DNA of 64,000 bases, taken from Scolanthus callimorphus (Eukaryota; Cnidaria; Anthozoa; Actiniaria; Edwardsiidae). Position 1 is the first letter of the stretch. Each line of letters starts with the position of its first letter. Under the pieces are notes generated by a model. The model was not told where the DNA came from. It saw only the letters and a program-made list of their open reading frames with translations, and ran no database searches. The stretch spans positions 310,001 through 374,000 of the forward strand of contig JAWWUD010000095.1 in assembly GCA_033964015.1 (NCBI GenBank). The letters run 5' to 3'. Below are positions 57,501 through 64,000 of this stretch, piece by piece. The translations under genes were made by a program, and so were the position numbers.

Positions 57501-60500
57501 CCCCGTGGTTCTTTAACGTCCCTCTGGTTCATATTAGTGTAGTGCATGTGAGAGACGGGACCTACGGTTTAACGTCCTTATCCGAGAAGACACGAATGTG
57601 TATTAGCTATCTGTGACTACTGGTCACAGATATGTGATCGCGGCGATCTGATAACGTCTCCTGTATAGATCAGGATTGAAAACTGGTTTTTACAGGCTTT
57701 TAGTTATAGTGAAGTTAATTGTGGATGGCGGGTGAACGGTTGCTTGTCAAAGGTACATATCCTACGCTCGCCGCCAATCTGAAAAAGAGAACCACTTCTC
57801 GTAGGGTAAAAAGAACCTTCCGCCTGCACAACTCCTAGCACAAATGGAATGTTTTTCAGCAAAGATAATGCCGCAATATGTTGTGGCTTCATTATGGTTT
57901 TGTTTAATTACGATAGAAAAGGCTTGGGAAAATGCATCTTTAGCTTGAAAACAGAATCAATCTCATATACCACATACCTGATGTGTTGTTATCTATCGAA
58001 ACATTTCCGGGAGATGGAGTAGAATTCATGTTTGAGATTGTTGAGGATAACGATGGGGATGAGGGCGTTGGCGATGGCGACACTAATGTTACCGTTGACT
58101 GGGTAGGTGTTGGCGGCTGAGTTGGAACTTCTGCGAACAAAACGTTCTATTACCTTTTTTTACCTTTATCTTCGTCACAAACTAACAAACGGATCTAAGG
58201 GGATATGCCCTCCCCAAATTTCTGGATCCACAACGTTCACTCACCTGCTAAAGTTTTCCTTATCTTTCCCTGAGACCAAGGACCAAGTCCTATCGTAAAA
58301 GCCGCAACTTGCACCATATAGCAAGTGCCAGGCTTTAGGTTTTTGAATCTAATGTAGACACCTGTTCCCTTCATTTTCTTTTCTCTTACTGATTGATTGG
58401 CCACCGGTATTCCTGCACAGGTAACCTCGGTTACTCTAAAGTAAACCCAGTTGAGCACGCCATTTCTTTCTTCTCTATTCGGTTGGTGCCACCAACATGT
58501 GAATGCTGTTTGTGTGGTATAGCCTATATAACCAACCCTGGGTGATCCCGTTGGAACTATAAAAGAACATTGAAAACAACATCTTGATTATATCTAGGGT
58601 TCAACTAGCCATAAAGCTAAAATTGGTGCATCTCGTCCCGCGTTTTCAAAACATGGGTTTGCTTTTGGATTTACCGTGGCATATGGGCTCATAATTTATC
58701 GATGTTTTCTCTACGATGAATTTTTTTAAACTTCTTTTCGGTTGCTTATAACGCAGAGTTCAAGCTTGGCAATGTGTCGCAATTGCGTAATTGACATCGT
58801 ATTTAGCTTAGAATATGAAAGTTCTGACAGATTTATTTCCTAAATATAGCATCACATATCGTAGACTTTGGAGGCCTCTTTTCTGTTGTTCAACGTCTGG
58901 TCATAAATTAAACGAAAATCGCAAATTTGAATCCGTTCTCCAGCGCAATTTTTTGGGACTTTAAAGATGTTGCTCCAAATATTTTTTTCCTGCAATTAGT
59001 TCTAGGTTCGGCCTTTTCTGATCGTAGATTGACTAAACTATAGCGGGCGTGACTAAGGCGCGTGTTCGGCAGCTTCATGCTATATAGTAATGTGATCTCA
59101 CTACATCGAGCCTTCCACGTGGCGAACGCAGCCTAGGCATGGGCCTGCAAATTTTTTAGGGAGTGGGGCGAGAGTTTGGTGCAAGTACAACGCTGCATTC
59201 ATGAGCTTCATCTGTAGATTTACATAATCCTGCTACGCCACTGACAGAGCCAAAAATAATCCCACGCACCGAGCCATGTTTTTGAGATTCATCCAATGAG
59301 GATCGTACTCACTGTACTTTCAGTTAAAATCGTTGCATCGTAACCCGCGTTTTCACAACATCGATTTGTTTTTACTTTGCTGTCCCGTCAGTAAAAGCTT
59401 ATGAGCCAATCAGGTTTTTGCCCTGTTTCACCTGGTACAGTCATCTGTCGCGACGTTGTCTGGTTTTAGTCTAGAAGGAAGCCAGTTGATTGCAGTAGGC
59501 GAAACAGGGCAAGACTTTCATTGGCTCAGATGTTTGATTGGCGGAACAGCAAAGTAAAACATCAAAACACAATTTGATGTTTTTGAAAACGTGGGTCGCT
59601 GTTAGCTGTAAACTATGCGAACTATGCGAATCCATTTTATTTTATATAGGAACTTGACTGGAGTTCTTACCTCTTTGCTGGACTGGATAGGAAACGTTGC
59701 TGAGTATCCCTTCATACTCAGTGAATGAAGACACTTGTACGCTATAGTTAGCTCCAGCTACGAGATTTTTCAGGTAAACGTATGTGCTACATATTACTAC
59801 TACACACTCGGCAGTGGTGTTGAGTTGTGTGTAAAATATTTGGTAGCCTCCTATATTGCCACTAAAGGGAGGGAGCCAATCGACGTACAGCTCAGTGTTC
59901 GAGACTCGGTAGACGTATATGTCCAGAGGTGCTGAAGGAACTGGAATCAGAATGATAAAGAGAAAAAGAGTGAACAGTAAAAAAATGACTTATTTCTAAT
60001 TACGTTACTGTAATTGTTTTACAACAAGGACCTCACCTACCTTTGCGGTCACATGCCCTTTAGAATATTTTTTATCTCCGTTCTTTAATCTAGTAGAATT
60101 CCTGCGTGTCCCTTCGCTAATTATGTCCACCCAGGAAGAAAGCAACTTTCTTTAAAGAGCCCGTGTCAGCTACTCCTTTGTTATTGTTTTCGTTCGATAT
60201 CAGAAGACGAATTACGTGTAGAAATATCTAAATTAACATCTAAAAACAAAGTTTCAGATTTGATTTACCAAATTCAATAGAGAAAAATGCTCTATATTCC
60301 CTAAATAAGCCGATGGAAATGGATTCTTTCTCTGACTTTATATGTTGCTAGTGTTGCTGTCAAAATGGCGGCTGACACCATATGCTGACACAGGCTCTTA
60401 ATGTTGTCGCTTTTCCGACCACTATGTTCGTTCCGGAAAAATATTAAAATAACGCACTATTAAGGTGAGCTCCCTCTGCGTTACTGCACTTAAAGTTGAA

Positions 60501-63500
60501 GCAACTATCAAAGAATACAACACTGTAGATGATCAGTGCTGAGTCTTAATAACGTCCCTTGCACCCGAATCCGATGCTGTGGCATGTCTGCTGCAGTGGA
60601 GCAAAAGACGGTAAAAAGGCAATTGATGGTAGCTAGCTATATTCATGGCTCTTTCTGTTACGATAAAACAATTTGCTTGAGAAAAAATTTTGGTACGAAA
60701 TTTTTAATTTTTAATTGATGACATGACACGAGAACAAAATAGTCATGTTTCCTTCATTCCCTTCCCCCGACAGACGTCCATACGTACCTATGGACTTTGT
60801 TTTGACGCAAAGAGTGACATTGGGTCCTTCAAACTCTGGCGTGTATGGTAGAACTTCGAAGTGATAAAGACTCCATGCTTCGAGTCCAGTAACCGTTACA
60901 TTTGTATTCGACGTTGATACTGTATCAATGTGGCTTGTAGAACCACGTATTTTCTTCGTTATTGTCGTGTAGTAAATGCGATAGCCTAAGATTCTTTGCG
61001 GCGAGTCAATTGACAACCATATTAAAGCAATCGAGAACGATGTAATTTGGGATGCAGTCAGGTTGGTTGGTGCAATAGTAGGTGCTGTAATAAGAATGGT
61101 TGATTGTAGTTAGATTTCAAAGGTAAATAAAGGTACCAACAACTCCTCTCTTCTAACTTCCTTCTTTTCTTCTTTCCTTTCTTGCATGTTTCTTTCCTTC
61201 CTTGCATGCTTTTTTCCTTCCTTCCTTTTATCCTTCCTTTTCTAGCTTCCTTCCTTTCGTCCATCCCTGCATCCTTCCTTCCTTGAATCTTTCCTTTCTA
61301 ACTTCCTTTTTACTTGCATTCTTCCCTCCTTTCCTCCTTTTCACCTTCCCTCCTTTTCTCCTTTCCACCTTCCCTCCTTCCCTCCTTCCCTCCTTCCCTC
61401 CTTCCCCCCTTCCCCCCTTCCCCCCTTCCCTCCTTCCCGCCTTCCCGCCTTCCCTCCTTCCCTCCTTCCCTCCTTCCCTCCTTCCGTCCTTCCGTCCTTC
61501 CCTCCTTCCCTCCTTCCCACCTTCCCTCCTTCCCTCCTTCCCTCATTCCCTCCTTCTCTCATTCCCTCCTAACTTCCTTCCTTTCTTCTTTCCGATCTTC
61601 CTACCAATTAACATTGTAAACTGGGACTTACCAAAAGACTTCGTTGTTATCTCAACCATTGCACATGGTCCAGTGTAGCTCTCTATGAGCGCTGCCGCCT
61701 CTATTCTATACATGGTCAAATCTTGTAAGCCAGTGAATATGGCAGTTGCTTTAGCGTCAGGTGCTTCACGAGACAACCCTCTTTTGTTTGGATAACCCCC
61801 GCTCACTTTTTGTGAGTAATAAATGTTGAAAGAACTAATGCTGTCCGATGTGTTTTTTCCCACAATTGAAATCTCTATGGTGTCTGTTGTTATATTGAGT
61901 GCTGTAATATTCGGGGCATACAGGATAACTATGGAAAAATAAAATAATACGTTAAGTGATAGTTAAAATATGAGCGGTAGACCTTTATGGGCATTTTTAT
62001 ACCCATAAAAGTCGGACGCGACGTCATATATTTGACAGGTTGGTGAAAAATTGTTTTCAGCGATTCGCTGATTGGCTTTTATTCGGGACGCGTTCCGATC
62101 AGGGAGACTAAATGATATTCAGTAATGAAGGACCAAAATTCTTAGCACTATCTTATATTGAATTCGAAAAAATGGCAAATTCTAAGTCGTTATTTCAACT
62201 TCTGATCGCAAAATTCTTAAATTTAGATGAAATTCGTATCTCTGAAATAGCTGAAATTGTTATTCGGGTTCTTCGCCCCAATAGTAGAAATTTGCCAAAA
62301 TTGCTCTTATATGGTTTTCATTGTGAGACCCTGGAATTTTTGTGCCTAATCACAGGTTCCCAAAGCTCCGTGGGAGTTAGTAGGTTCAATACCGTGGTTT
62401 GTTGTTGCTTCACTTACATGATCTGTGCTTCGCTAGCGACTGTATTGAGTCATCACATATTGTATTGAGTCATCACATACAGTAAAAGCCCGCATATATC
62501 CCTTTTGATACTAAATACTATGCTATATATATATATTCTATACTACAGTAAAAACCAGCATAAAAGAACAAGTGATTTAAGAACACTCAGGCTGAAATTT
62601 TGTCAAAAAGGTCCCTTTTACATAAGAACACATGCAGCCTGAAAAATGGAAATTGTTCTTGTATAAAAAAATTGCTGCCAGTTAGATTCGAGTACAGTAA
62701 CCCACTGTGTGGTAGAGTAGTACCGAGAAGATCAATATAATGTGCTAGATCATGCACACACAGTTCTACAGCAGGAATTCCAGGGTACATTTAGCAATTG
62801 TTTTTAAGATTTGACTAATTATTGTTACTAAATGACTGCACCTTTCTACCAATCACATTCTTTATTTGACTGTTGGTAGTGTATGCAGTATTTGATGTTA
62901 AGAAACAGATTTAAGAACACCTTAAGAACATTGCCAGGCTGATTTTGCAGAAGACACCCAATATACAAGAACAAAATCAGCTTGATTCCCCAAAACACCT
63001 GTTATTTTATGCGGGTTTGTACTGTATCCCTTGTTATTGACAGTGATTGTCAAGAACAAGCATTACGGCCATTGAAAACTACTTTAGCTTTATTTAAATA
63101 ATCATTTTAAACCCCCACGGAGCTTGGGGAACCTGTGGTCTAATGAACCTGGTTGGAATTCAGTGAATTTTTAGAATACCGACTCCTGAATTTTGCTCTG
63201 TTGTAGGTGTCAGCCTTTCCAAAAAGCAATCTGATCAGATGGGAACCAATCAGATGCCCTGATATCAGTTTTTGTTTCACACGCTATAAATGGAGAGCAG
63301 AAGGGGGCGGGGGGGGGGGGGGATGGTGTTATCCTCACCAGGCCCTATGATCGAGAAGGAACAAAATGGCCTACTTACTCGTTTTCTTTAGTCGAGGCTC
63401 TGAGAACTGCGCACTTGGTATCCCTAGAGCTTTAACAGATATCTTATAGGTGGTTAAAGGCTTTAGGTTCTCCATTGTGTAGGTACTACTGCCGTCGCGA

Positions 63501-63678
63501 CTAACAATTGCTGAGGTTGAAGTACCATAGACACTGCTTTCCTCAAACTTCACCATGTATGCTGATACGAAGCCAGGTATGGTGTAGACAGCAGCGGAAT
63601 TGTACCATCTGATATTGATTGCTGTAGGACTTAACAATGTTGTACTAGACGAAGTAAGGGTTGGTGGTCCAACCACAG
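41630..63678 (-). CDS. Gene C: FN3-SEA-iGluR-like receptor with K-channel pore (5' partial)
   Basis: Twenty exons, 5' to 3': 63678-63379, 61928-61632, 61084-60788, 59940-59671, 58556-58245, 58130-57978, 56959-56816, 55438-55335, 54739-54678, 54154-54012, 53132-52839, 50034-49738, 49315-49010, 47815-47349, 46831-46737, 46187-46031, 45743-45683, 44832-44564, 43294-43123, 42582-41630 (TGA). All phases agree and give 1716 codons plus stop. Layout by codon: FN3 x5 (1-491), Ser/Thr/Pro linkers (492-590), SEA (591-693), FN3 x3 (694-992), S1 and TM1 (993-1148), pore (1149-1183), TM2 (to about 1210), S2 (to about 1360), TM3 (about 1372-1389), cytoplasmic tail. The S1-TM1-P-TM2-S2-TM3 order is that of ionotropic glutamate receptors; TVGYGD is the potassium filter known from cyanobacterial GluR0. 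A ligand-gated K channel at the plasma membrane is inferred. The upstream N-terminus is outside the window. Confidence 0.83.
42770..42786. repeat. Poly-C tract (17)
   Basis: An uninterrupted run of 17 C between the C-terminal and TM3 exons of gene C. Confidence 0.9.
43123..43294 (-). CDS. Gene C, TM3
   Basis: Phase 0 in, 1 out. After a Ser/Met-rich stretch (SGEASMQESSVSTVDLMD) it reads FYQRTVLFIGTALILAVCCG then MAWNAHNKSK: one hydrophobic segment followed by basic residues, placing the C-terminus inside the cell as in iGluRs. Donor AAAG|GTATTT. Confidence 0.82.
44564..45743 (-). CDS. Gene C, S2 ligand-binding lobe (two exons)
   Basis: Exons 45743-45683 (VAAIMNSTEYRIGILKNAKM) and 44832-44564 join in phase 1. 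The second reads SNIEESYQALLSGEVKGLLV, DTYAAGSMNNVLSG, then IIEHALGYGVVLSGPIMAL and a long helix to IIERNIKTLE. The GLLVDTYAA strand corresponds to the S2 strand that carries the acidic ligand residue in iGluRs. The first exon is only 61 nt. The intron between holds two inverted-repeat elements. Confidence 0.78.
44939..45228. mobile_element. Inverted-repeat element with GGTTTCCATATGTTGCAG ends
   Basis: GGTTTCCATATGTTGCAGC at 44939 is complementary to the end at 45207-45226 and is repeated at 45160, so the right half may be a second nested copy. A GAC/GAT microsatellite follows at 45250-45279. Confidence 0.7.
45306..45562. mobile_element. MITE family 6, copy 2
   Basis: ACAGCGGATTTGAGGTGAGT against AGTCATCTAAACTCCGCTCT, same ends as 25571-25816. 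In the intron between the two S2 exons of gene C. Confidence 0.65.
46031..46187 (-). CDS. Gene C, end of K filter and TM2
   Basis: Phase 2 in, 0 out, 52 residues. It completes the filter with YGDKAPYGPVAR, then TM2 (iGluR M3 equivalent) FIAICWVLTGLVLISIFTSI followed by VTSSLT, which aligns with the SYTANLAAFLT gate of animal iGluRs. The exon ends VEERTMLYGTK. Acceptor CCAAAG is at 46188-46193. Confidence 0.87.
46737..46831 (-). CDS. Gene C, pore helix and start of K selectivity filter
   Basis: A short exon of 95 nt (phase 0 in, 2 out) between acceptor TTCACTGCACAG and donor GTAAGT. It reads DTRCNQGQFPTAFTHGVWEG then FWWSFVSMTTVG. The EGFWW pore helix and TTVG filter start are the standard potassium-channel P-loop. 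The filter's first Gly codon is split by the next intron (GG|G). Although very short, it fits phase and protein on both sides exactly. Confidence 0.87.
47349..47815 (-). CDS. Gene C, S1 ligand-binding lobe and TM1
   Basis: Phase 1 in, phase 0 out, 155 residues. It opens TCRCPADLYTNYASYPPYVN, whose YPPYV then KVGGIFGSILRTMIRSVC match the first strand and helix of an iGluR or periplasmic-binding-protein lobe. Later FPVSGRTDDSRYMGEFVF and LPLVQSPGIAFI resemble the strand with the ligand Arg and the D/E-F-x-x-P motif. It ends in TM1, IVVLSFTMACLAAIVIWG. Extra cysteines (CRCP, CDVCPNG) are unusual. Which ligand, if any, cannot be read from sequence. Confidence 0.78.
47966..48151 (-). mobile_element. 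Non-LTR retrotransposon remnant (C-terminal end)
   Basis: The minus strand reads SFSCSFFPRTIRIWNSLPST then VVSSNTLSSFKETALPAI. SFFPRTIRIWNSLP-SFK is the usual tail of LINE RT proteins. Only the tail remains, in a gene C intron. Confidence 0.75.
48516..48744 (+). mobile_element. MITE family 4, copy 2
   Basis: Runs from AGAGCCCGTATCAGCCACTC to GCTGACACAGGCTCTTTA, about 85 percent alike by eye to the copy at 60151-60402. Located in the intron before the S1/TM1-FN3 junction of gene C. Confidence 0.7.
49010..49315 (-). CDS. Gene C, FN3 domain 8 (membrane-proximal)
   Basis: A phase 1-1 exon of 102 residues: APPANVTVVDYMDVGSVIV, KWLPVPLGSRNGRVTNYRL, TGLQAFAEYTIRVQASTSR, GYGPFSPDILA. It is the last FN3 before the receptor core. 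Confidence 0.88.
49519..49602 (-). pseudogene. Probable decayed FN3 exon in gene C
   Basis: Between domains 7 and 8 the minus strand reads SKPPIVLGQLFVPSTDNNEM then RLIWPG, resembling the first third of an FN3 domain. It has a possible acceptor (GCAATAG) and a donor CCAG|GTAATG. Read as a 78-nt exon it would be in frame but would add half a domain. Beyond it GRIHSMYNLNFSIN looks like strand C, and then the frame ends at a stop. It is probably a relic of a lost FN3 copy. Confidence 0.45.
49738..50034 (-). CDS. Gene C, FN3 domain 7
   Basis: A phase 1-1 exon of 99 residues: VPRIAPQNIEGTSQGSTSII, IEWNAMSPSDVPGTLLGYKL, IRDLKPFVTFKVSVTAYTVA, GPSSPELVITTQEDG. It has all FN3 landmarks; the second half is the typical GxGPxSxxxxxxT ending. 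Confidence 0.88.
50180..50395. repeat. Degenerate CCTGTGGAAATTCC repeat
   Basis: TGTGGAAATTCCA-like units occur at least eight times. Similar CCC-rich GGAA text is at 4780-4880 and 12230-12500, so it may be a dispersed low-complexity family. Confidence 0.6.
50868..51014. mobile_element. Long hairpin element
   Basis: CTTAATGACTGCTCGCGAGG pairs with CCGAGGGAGCAGTCATTAAG; inner arms GGAAACATCAGTTTTGTTTC and GAAACAAAACTGATGTTCC pair as well, giving nearly 65 bp of stem. Confidence 0.75.
51251..51302. repeat. Perfect-type hairpin AATATTCCCCGA
   Basis: AATATTCCCCGACCAGTCAA and TTGACTGATCGGGGAATATT are complementary but for one base, loop about 12. Confidence 0.8.
51378..52799. mobile_element. Long element carrying the minisatellite
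   Basis: Left end GATTTAGCCACTGGCTAAAA and GCGGAGCTCCCGGTTAC; right end is a GC-rich palindrome GGGCGCCTTCGGCGCCC followed by GCGGGAGCTCCGCTATAA. Both ends match, reversed, the short element at 34690-34940. Hairpin near one end and no coding capacity; class uncertain. Confidence 0.55.
51545..52640. repeat. 128-bp minisatellite with TGACGTCA palindromes
   Basis: About 8.5 units with spacing 127-129 bp, measured at the GTGACC motif (51630, 51757, 51885, 52012, 52141, 52269, 52397, 52525). Each unit holds GATGACGTCATCGATGACGT then CATGTCACGTGACCTTGG and ACCCAAGTTTGGTCACCTAG. It ends in GAAC/GGAC microsatellite at 52640-52672. Confidence 0.9.
52839..53132 (-). CDS. Gene C, FN3 domain 6
   Basis: A phase 1-1 exon of 98 residues: VPDIGPEITSVIPRNASHTE, VQWNPVIISSTYGTLLGYRV, LHGLQPLTTYRLRALAFTTN, GPAVEVRTPEGG. 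A textbook FN3 with NxT glycosylation potential (NAS). Its donor lies 40 bp from the end of the minisatellite-bearing element. Confidence 0.88.
53436..53600. mobile_element. MITE family 10, copy 2
   Basis: Almost identical to 39004-39175 (ATAGAGGATATTACACGGTG, GACACGAGAAAATGAAATCC, GCCACCGTGTAATGTTC), in the intron between the SEA and FN3-6 exons of gene C. Confidence 0.75.
54012..55438 (-). CDS. Gene C, SEA domain (three exons)
   Basis: Exons 55438-55335, 54739-54678 and 54154-54012 join with phases 1-0, 0-2 and 2-1. The first gives INEIYTENLCRKNSSAFLAL then ERRIK; the second VMKDFAESPRSISDVYLLEC; the third SNGSVIVNFTVVFASHN and KLQESLENSQMIGSLPI. The YTxxL, SxxFxxLE and GSVIVxF landmarks fit SEA domains, and GSVIV matches the autoproteolysis site consensus (GSVVV in MUC1). 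The first exon needs the donor AAAA|GTGAGG at 55334, not the neighbouring GTAAGT, to stay in frame. SEA domains cleave during folding and stay associated non-covalently. Confidence 0.75.
54361..54544. mobile_element. MITE with CAGGGGCGTAGCC ends, 31-C tract
   Basis: ACAGGGGCGTAGCCAGAT at the left pairs with TTAGCTACGCCCCTGG at the right. A run of 31 C (54499-54529) precedes the right end. Confidence 0.75.
54775..54990. mobile_element. MITE family 3, full copy
   Basis: Terminal inverted repeats TAGACCAAATCGGCTAACGG and the complement of CCGTTAGCCGATTTTGTCTA, arms of about 60 bp, lying in the gene C intron that splits the SEA domain. Confidence 0.75.
55680..55748. repeat. TAA/ATT microsatellite
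   Basis: AATAATAATTAATTATTAAT-type repeats, partly palindromic. Confidence 0.8.
56549..56581. repeat. GAT microsatellite
   Basis: GATGATGATGCTGATGATGA and on, eleven units with one change. Confidence 0.85.
56816..56959 (-). CDS. Gene C, Ser/Thr-rich linker 2
   Basis: A phase 1-1 exon of 48 residues, beginning SDTVVYLTSGLVYGTSSTRS and ending SATTKPPVTG. Minus-strand acceptor ATCTGCAG, donor GTTAGT. With linker 1 it forms a stalk of about 100 residues that leads into the SEA domain, the order found in membrane mucins. Confidence 0.65.
57153..57624. mobile_element. Insertion with (TTTAG)n and 34-bp flanking direct repeats
   Basis: The identical 34 bp CACGAATGTGTATTAGCTAT ... GACTACTGGT occur at 57153-57186 and 57591-57624. 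Between them lies a 404-bp unit with AATAAAG then four TTTAG units and a GGGCCGGGAAATCCTCACAG block. This looks like a LINE/SINE insertion with target-site duplication. Confidence 0.6.
57978..58130 (-). CDS. Gene C, Ser/Thr/Pro-rich linker 1
   Basis: A phase 1-1 exon of 51 residues beginning VPTQPPTPTQSTVTLVSPS and ending NVSIDNNTSG. More than half the residues are Ser, Thr or Pro, as in mucin-like stalks, and there are Asn-glycosylation sequons near the end. It has no fold of its own. Confidence 0.75.
58245..58556 (-). CDS. Gene C, FN3 domain 5
   Basis: A phase 1-1 exon of 104 residues: VPTGSPRVGYIGYTTQTAF, CWWHQPNREERNGVL, LKPGTCYMVQVAAFTIG, GPWSQGKIRKTLAG. The GxGPWS end is a strong FN3 mark. 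Confidence 0.85.
59340..59605. mobile_element. MITE family 2-like hairpin in gene C intron
   Basis: Arms TGAGCCAATCAGGTTTTTGC and its near complement at 59508-59525, with outer ends aacccgcgttttcacaacat and tttttgaaaacgtgggt. Same inner sequence as the element at 1131-1411. Confidence 0.55.
59671..59940 (-). CDS. Gene C, FN3 domain 4
   Basis: A phase 1-1 exon of 90 residues: VPSAPLDIYVYRVSNTELYV, DWLPPFSGNIGGYQIFYTQL, LKNLVAGANYSVQVSSFTEY, ending YPVQQRG. The acceptor on the minus strand is TGATTCCAG and the donor GTAAGA. Two extra Cys (AECVVVICS) could form a local disulphide. Confidence 0.85.
60151..60402 (+). mobile_element. MITE family 4, copy 3
   Basis: TTTAAAGAGCCCGTGTCAGC at the left and GCTGACACAGGCTCTTA at the right; interior GTTTTCGTTCGATATCAGAA is shared with copy 2. 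A diverged fourth copy may lie at 14600-14720. Confidence 0.7.
60788..61084 (-). CDS. Gene C, FN3 domain 3
   Basis: A phase 1-1 exon of 99 residues: APTNLTASQITSFSIALIWL, ILGYRIYYTTITKKI, VTGLEAWSLYHFEVLPYTP, CVKTKSIG. It is a typical FN3 with Trp in strand B and a tyrosine corner. The intron before it holds a 460-bp polypyrimidine tract. Confidence 0.83.
61140..61605. repeat. Polypyrimidine tract (CTTC/CCTC)n
   Basis: About 460 bp almost purely C and T on the plus strand, changing from CTTC to CCTTCCCTC units. On the gene C sense strand it is polypurine. Confidence 0.92.
61632..61928 (-). CDS. Gene C, FN3 domain 2
   Basis: A phase 1-1 exon of 99 residues: LYAPNITALNITTDTIEISI, ISSFNIYYSQKV, IFTGLQDLTMYRIEAAALIE, ending VEITTKSFG. 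The Trp of the B strand is replaced (IEISIVG), but the L-Y-I-A tyrosine-corner pattern is clear. Confidence 0.78.
62544..63026. mobile_element. pogo/mariner-like non-autonomous element
   Basis: ACAGTAAAAACCAGCATAAA at the left and TTTTATGCGGGTTTGTACTGT at the right are inverted repeats; TAAGAACA motifs repeat inside. CAGTA-type ends flanked by TA suggest a pogo/Tc1-like origin. A solo end is at 62479. Confidence 0.65.
63309..63322. repeat. Poly-G tract
   Basis: A 14-G run next to GGGGGC, 57 bp before FN3 domain 1 of gene C. Confidence 0.85.
63379..63678 (-). CDS. Gene C, FN3 domain 1 (first in window)
   Basis: A phase 1-1 exon of 100 residues. FN3 landmarks: VGPPTLTSSSTTLLSP, INIRWYNSAA, FVSAYMVKFEE, and the tyrosine-corner strand LKPLTTYKISVKALG. 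The acceptor on the minus strand is ATGACAG at 63679-63685 and the donor GTAAGT starts at 63378. The exon upstream is outside the window. Confidence 0.82.
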
Positions 63679-64000
63679 CTGTCATAAATTATACAAACAG
63701 GAGTCAATTATTTTCAAATGCTGTCGGACAATACTGTAGAATTTGTGCTTTTTTAACTTTTCTATGACTAAAGGAGGAGGTATATAGGGTGCTCAGAATA
63801 CTGCAATACTGCAATACCTTAATACCGCACACACAAATTCTGAAAATAACGAATACCTCGCCTCAGTAAAGATGTGAATCAAAGCATAAGTTTACAAATA
63901 TGAATAGATTTGCCAGGCACCTTAAAAGGGAACCCCGGGTGTTAAGCCTTTTCAAGCTCAGAGAAAACTTAACGCTGATTCGACAAAACTTTATAACTGA
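63679..64000. other. Right flank, intron of gene C
   Basis: AT-rich sequence upstream of the first visible gene C exon; no further exon is seen before the window ends, so the gene continues beyond it. Confidence 0.5.

Noticed and set aside
61202..61678. Long frames of Leu/Pro/Ser or Gly/Arg/Glu repeats
   Set aside because: Translation of the CT-rich simple repeat in every frame; not a protein.
62112..62468. 118-codon plus-strand frame in a gene C intron
   Set aside because: No motif or splice context; the surrounding DNA is repeat-derived.
1..64000. CRISPR arrays, operons, bacterial promoters or rRNA
   Set aside because: None found; spliced genes and repeats show this is eukaryotic nuclear DNA, and the repeats seen are tandem or inverted without spacer structure.

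Overview
The window looks like nuclear DNA of an anthozoan cnidarian, most likely a stony coral. It is AT-rich and intron-dense. GT-AG introns separate exons that each encode one extracellular module, almost always in phase 1. Many short hairpin repeats (MITEs) fill the introns. Tandem von Willebrand factor A (vWA) genes, one with thrombospondin type 1 (TSP1) repeats, resemble the coral skeletal-matrix adhesion proteins known as coadhesin/collagen VI-like. That species call is inference; no marker gene fixes it.

Region 1 (1-18008, + strand, gene A): the 3' part of a gene made of back-to-back vWA domains. Ten are at least partly present, with no linkers and a stop at 18006-18008. Only three keep a canonical DxSxS metal site (MIDAS), and they fall at every third domain (d, g, j). 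One junction (9120/9449) does not splice in frame, one donor is GC (847-848), and the 5' end lies outside the window.

Region 2 (21067-40039, + strand, gene B): a complete secreted protein of about 1494 residues in 15 exons with fully consistent splice phases. The order is signal peptide, vWA, vWA, TSP1, vWA, TSP1, TSP1, vWA, TSP1, vWA plus a Pro/Thr/Arg-rich linker, a degenerate vWA, and a short tail. It is probably a tandem relative of gene A.

Region 3 (63678-41630, - strand, gene C, 5' end outside the window, convergent with gene B): 20 exons that splice into one open frame of about 1716 codons. The order is five FN3 domains, two Ser/Thr/Pro-rich linkers, a SEA domain with a GSVIV autocleavage-type motif, three FN3 domains, then an ionotropic-glutamate-receptor-like core (S1, TM1, pore, TM2, S2, TM3). 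The pore carries the potassium selectivity signature TVGYGD. A cytoplasmic tail with a coiled coil and three copies of an acidic EEL-type motif follows. This FN3-SEA-receptor/K-channel chimera is the most interesting object in the window.

Repeats: introns and intergenic DNA carry many MITE-like inverted-repeat elements, several families being present two to four times. There is a 128-bp minisatellite of palindromic TGACGTCA sites (about 51545-52640) inside a larger element, three non-LTR reverse-transcriptase remnants, a tRNA-headed SINE-like sequence, a (TTTAG)n-tailed insertion flanked by 34-bp direct repeats, and long homopolymers. Exon borders were read by eye from splice consensus and frame continuity, without transcript evidence.
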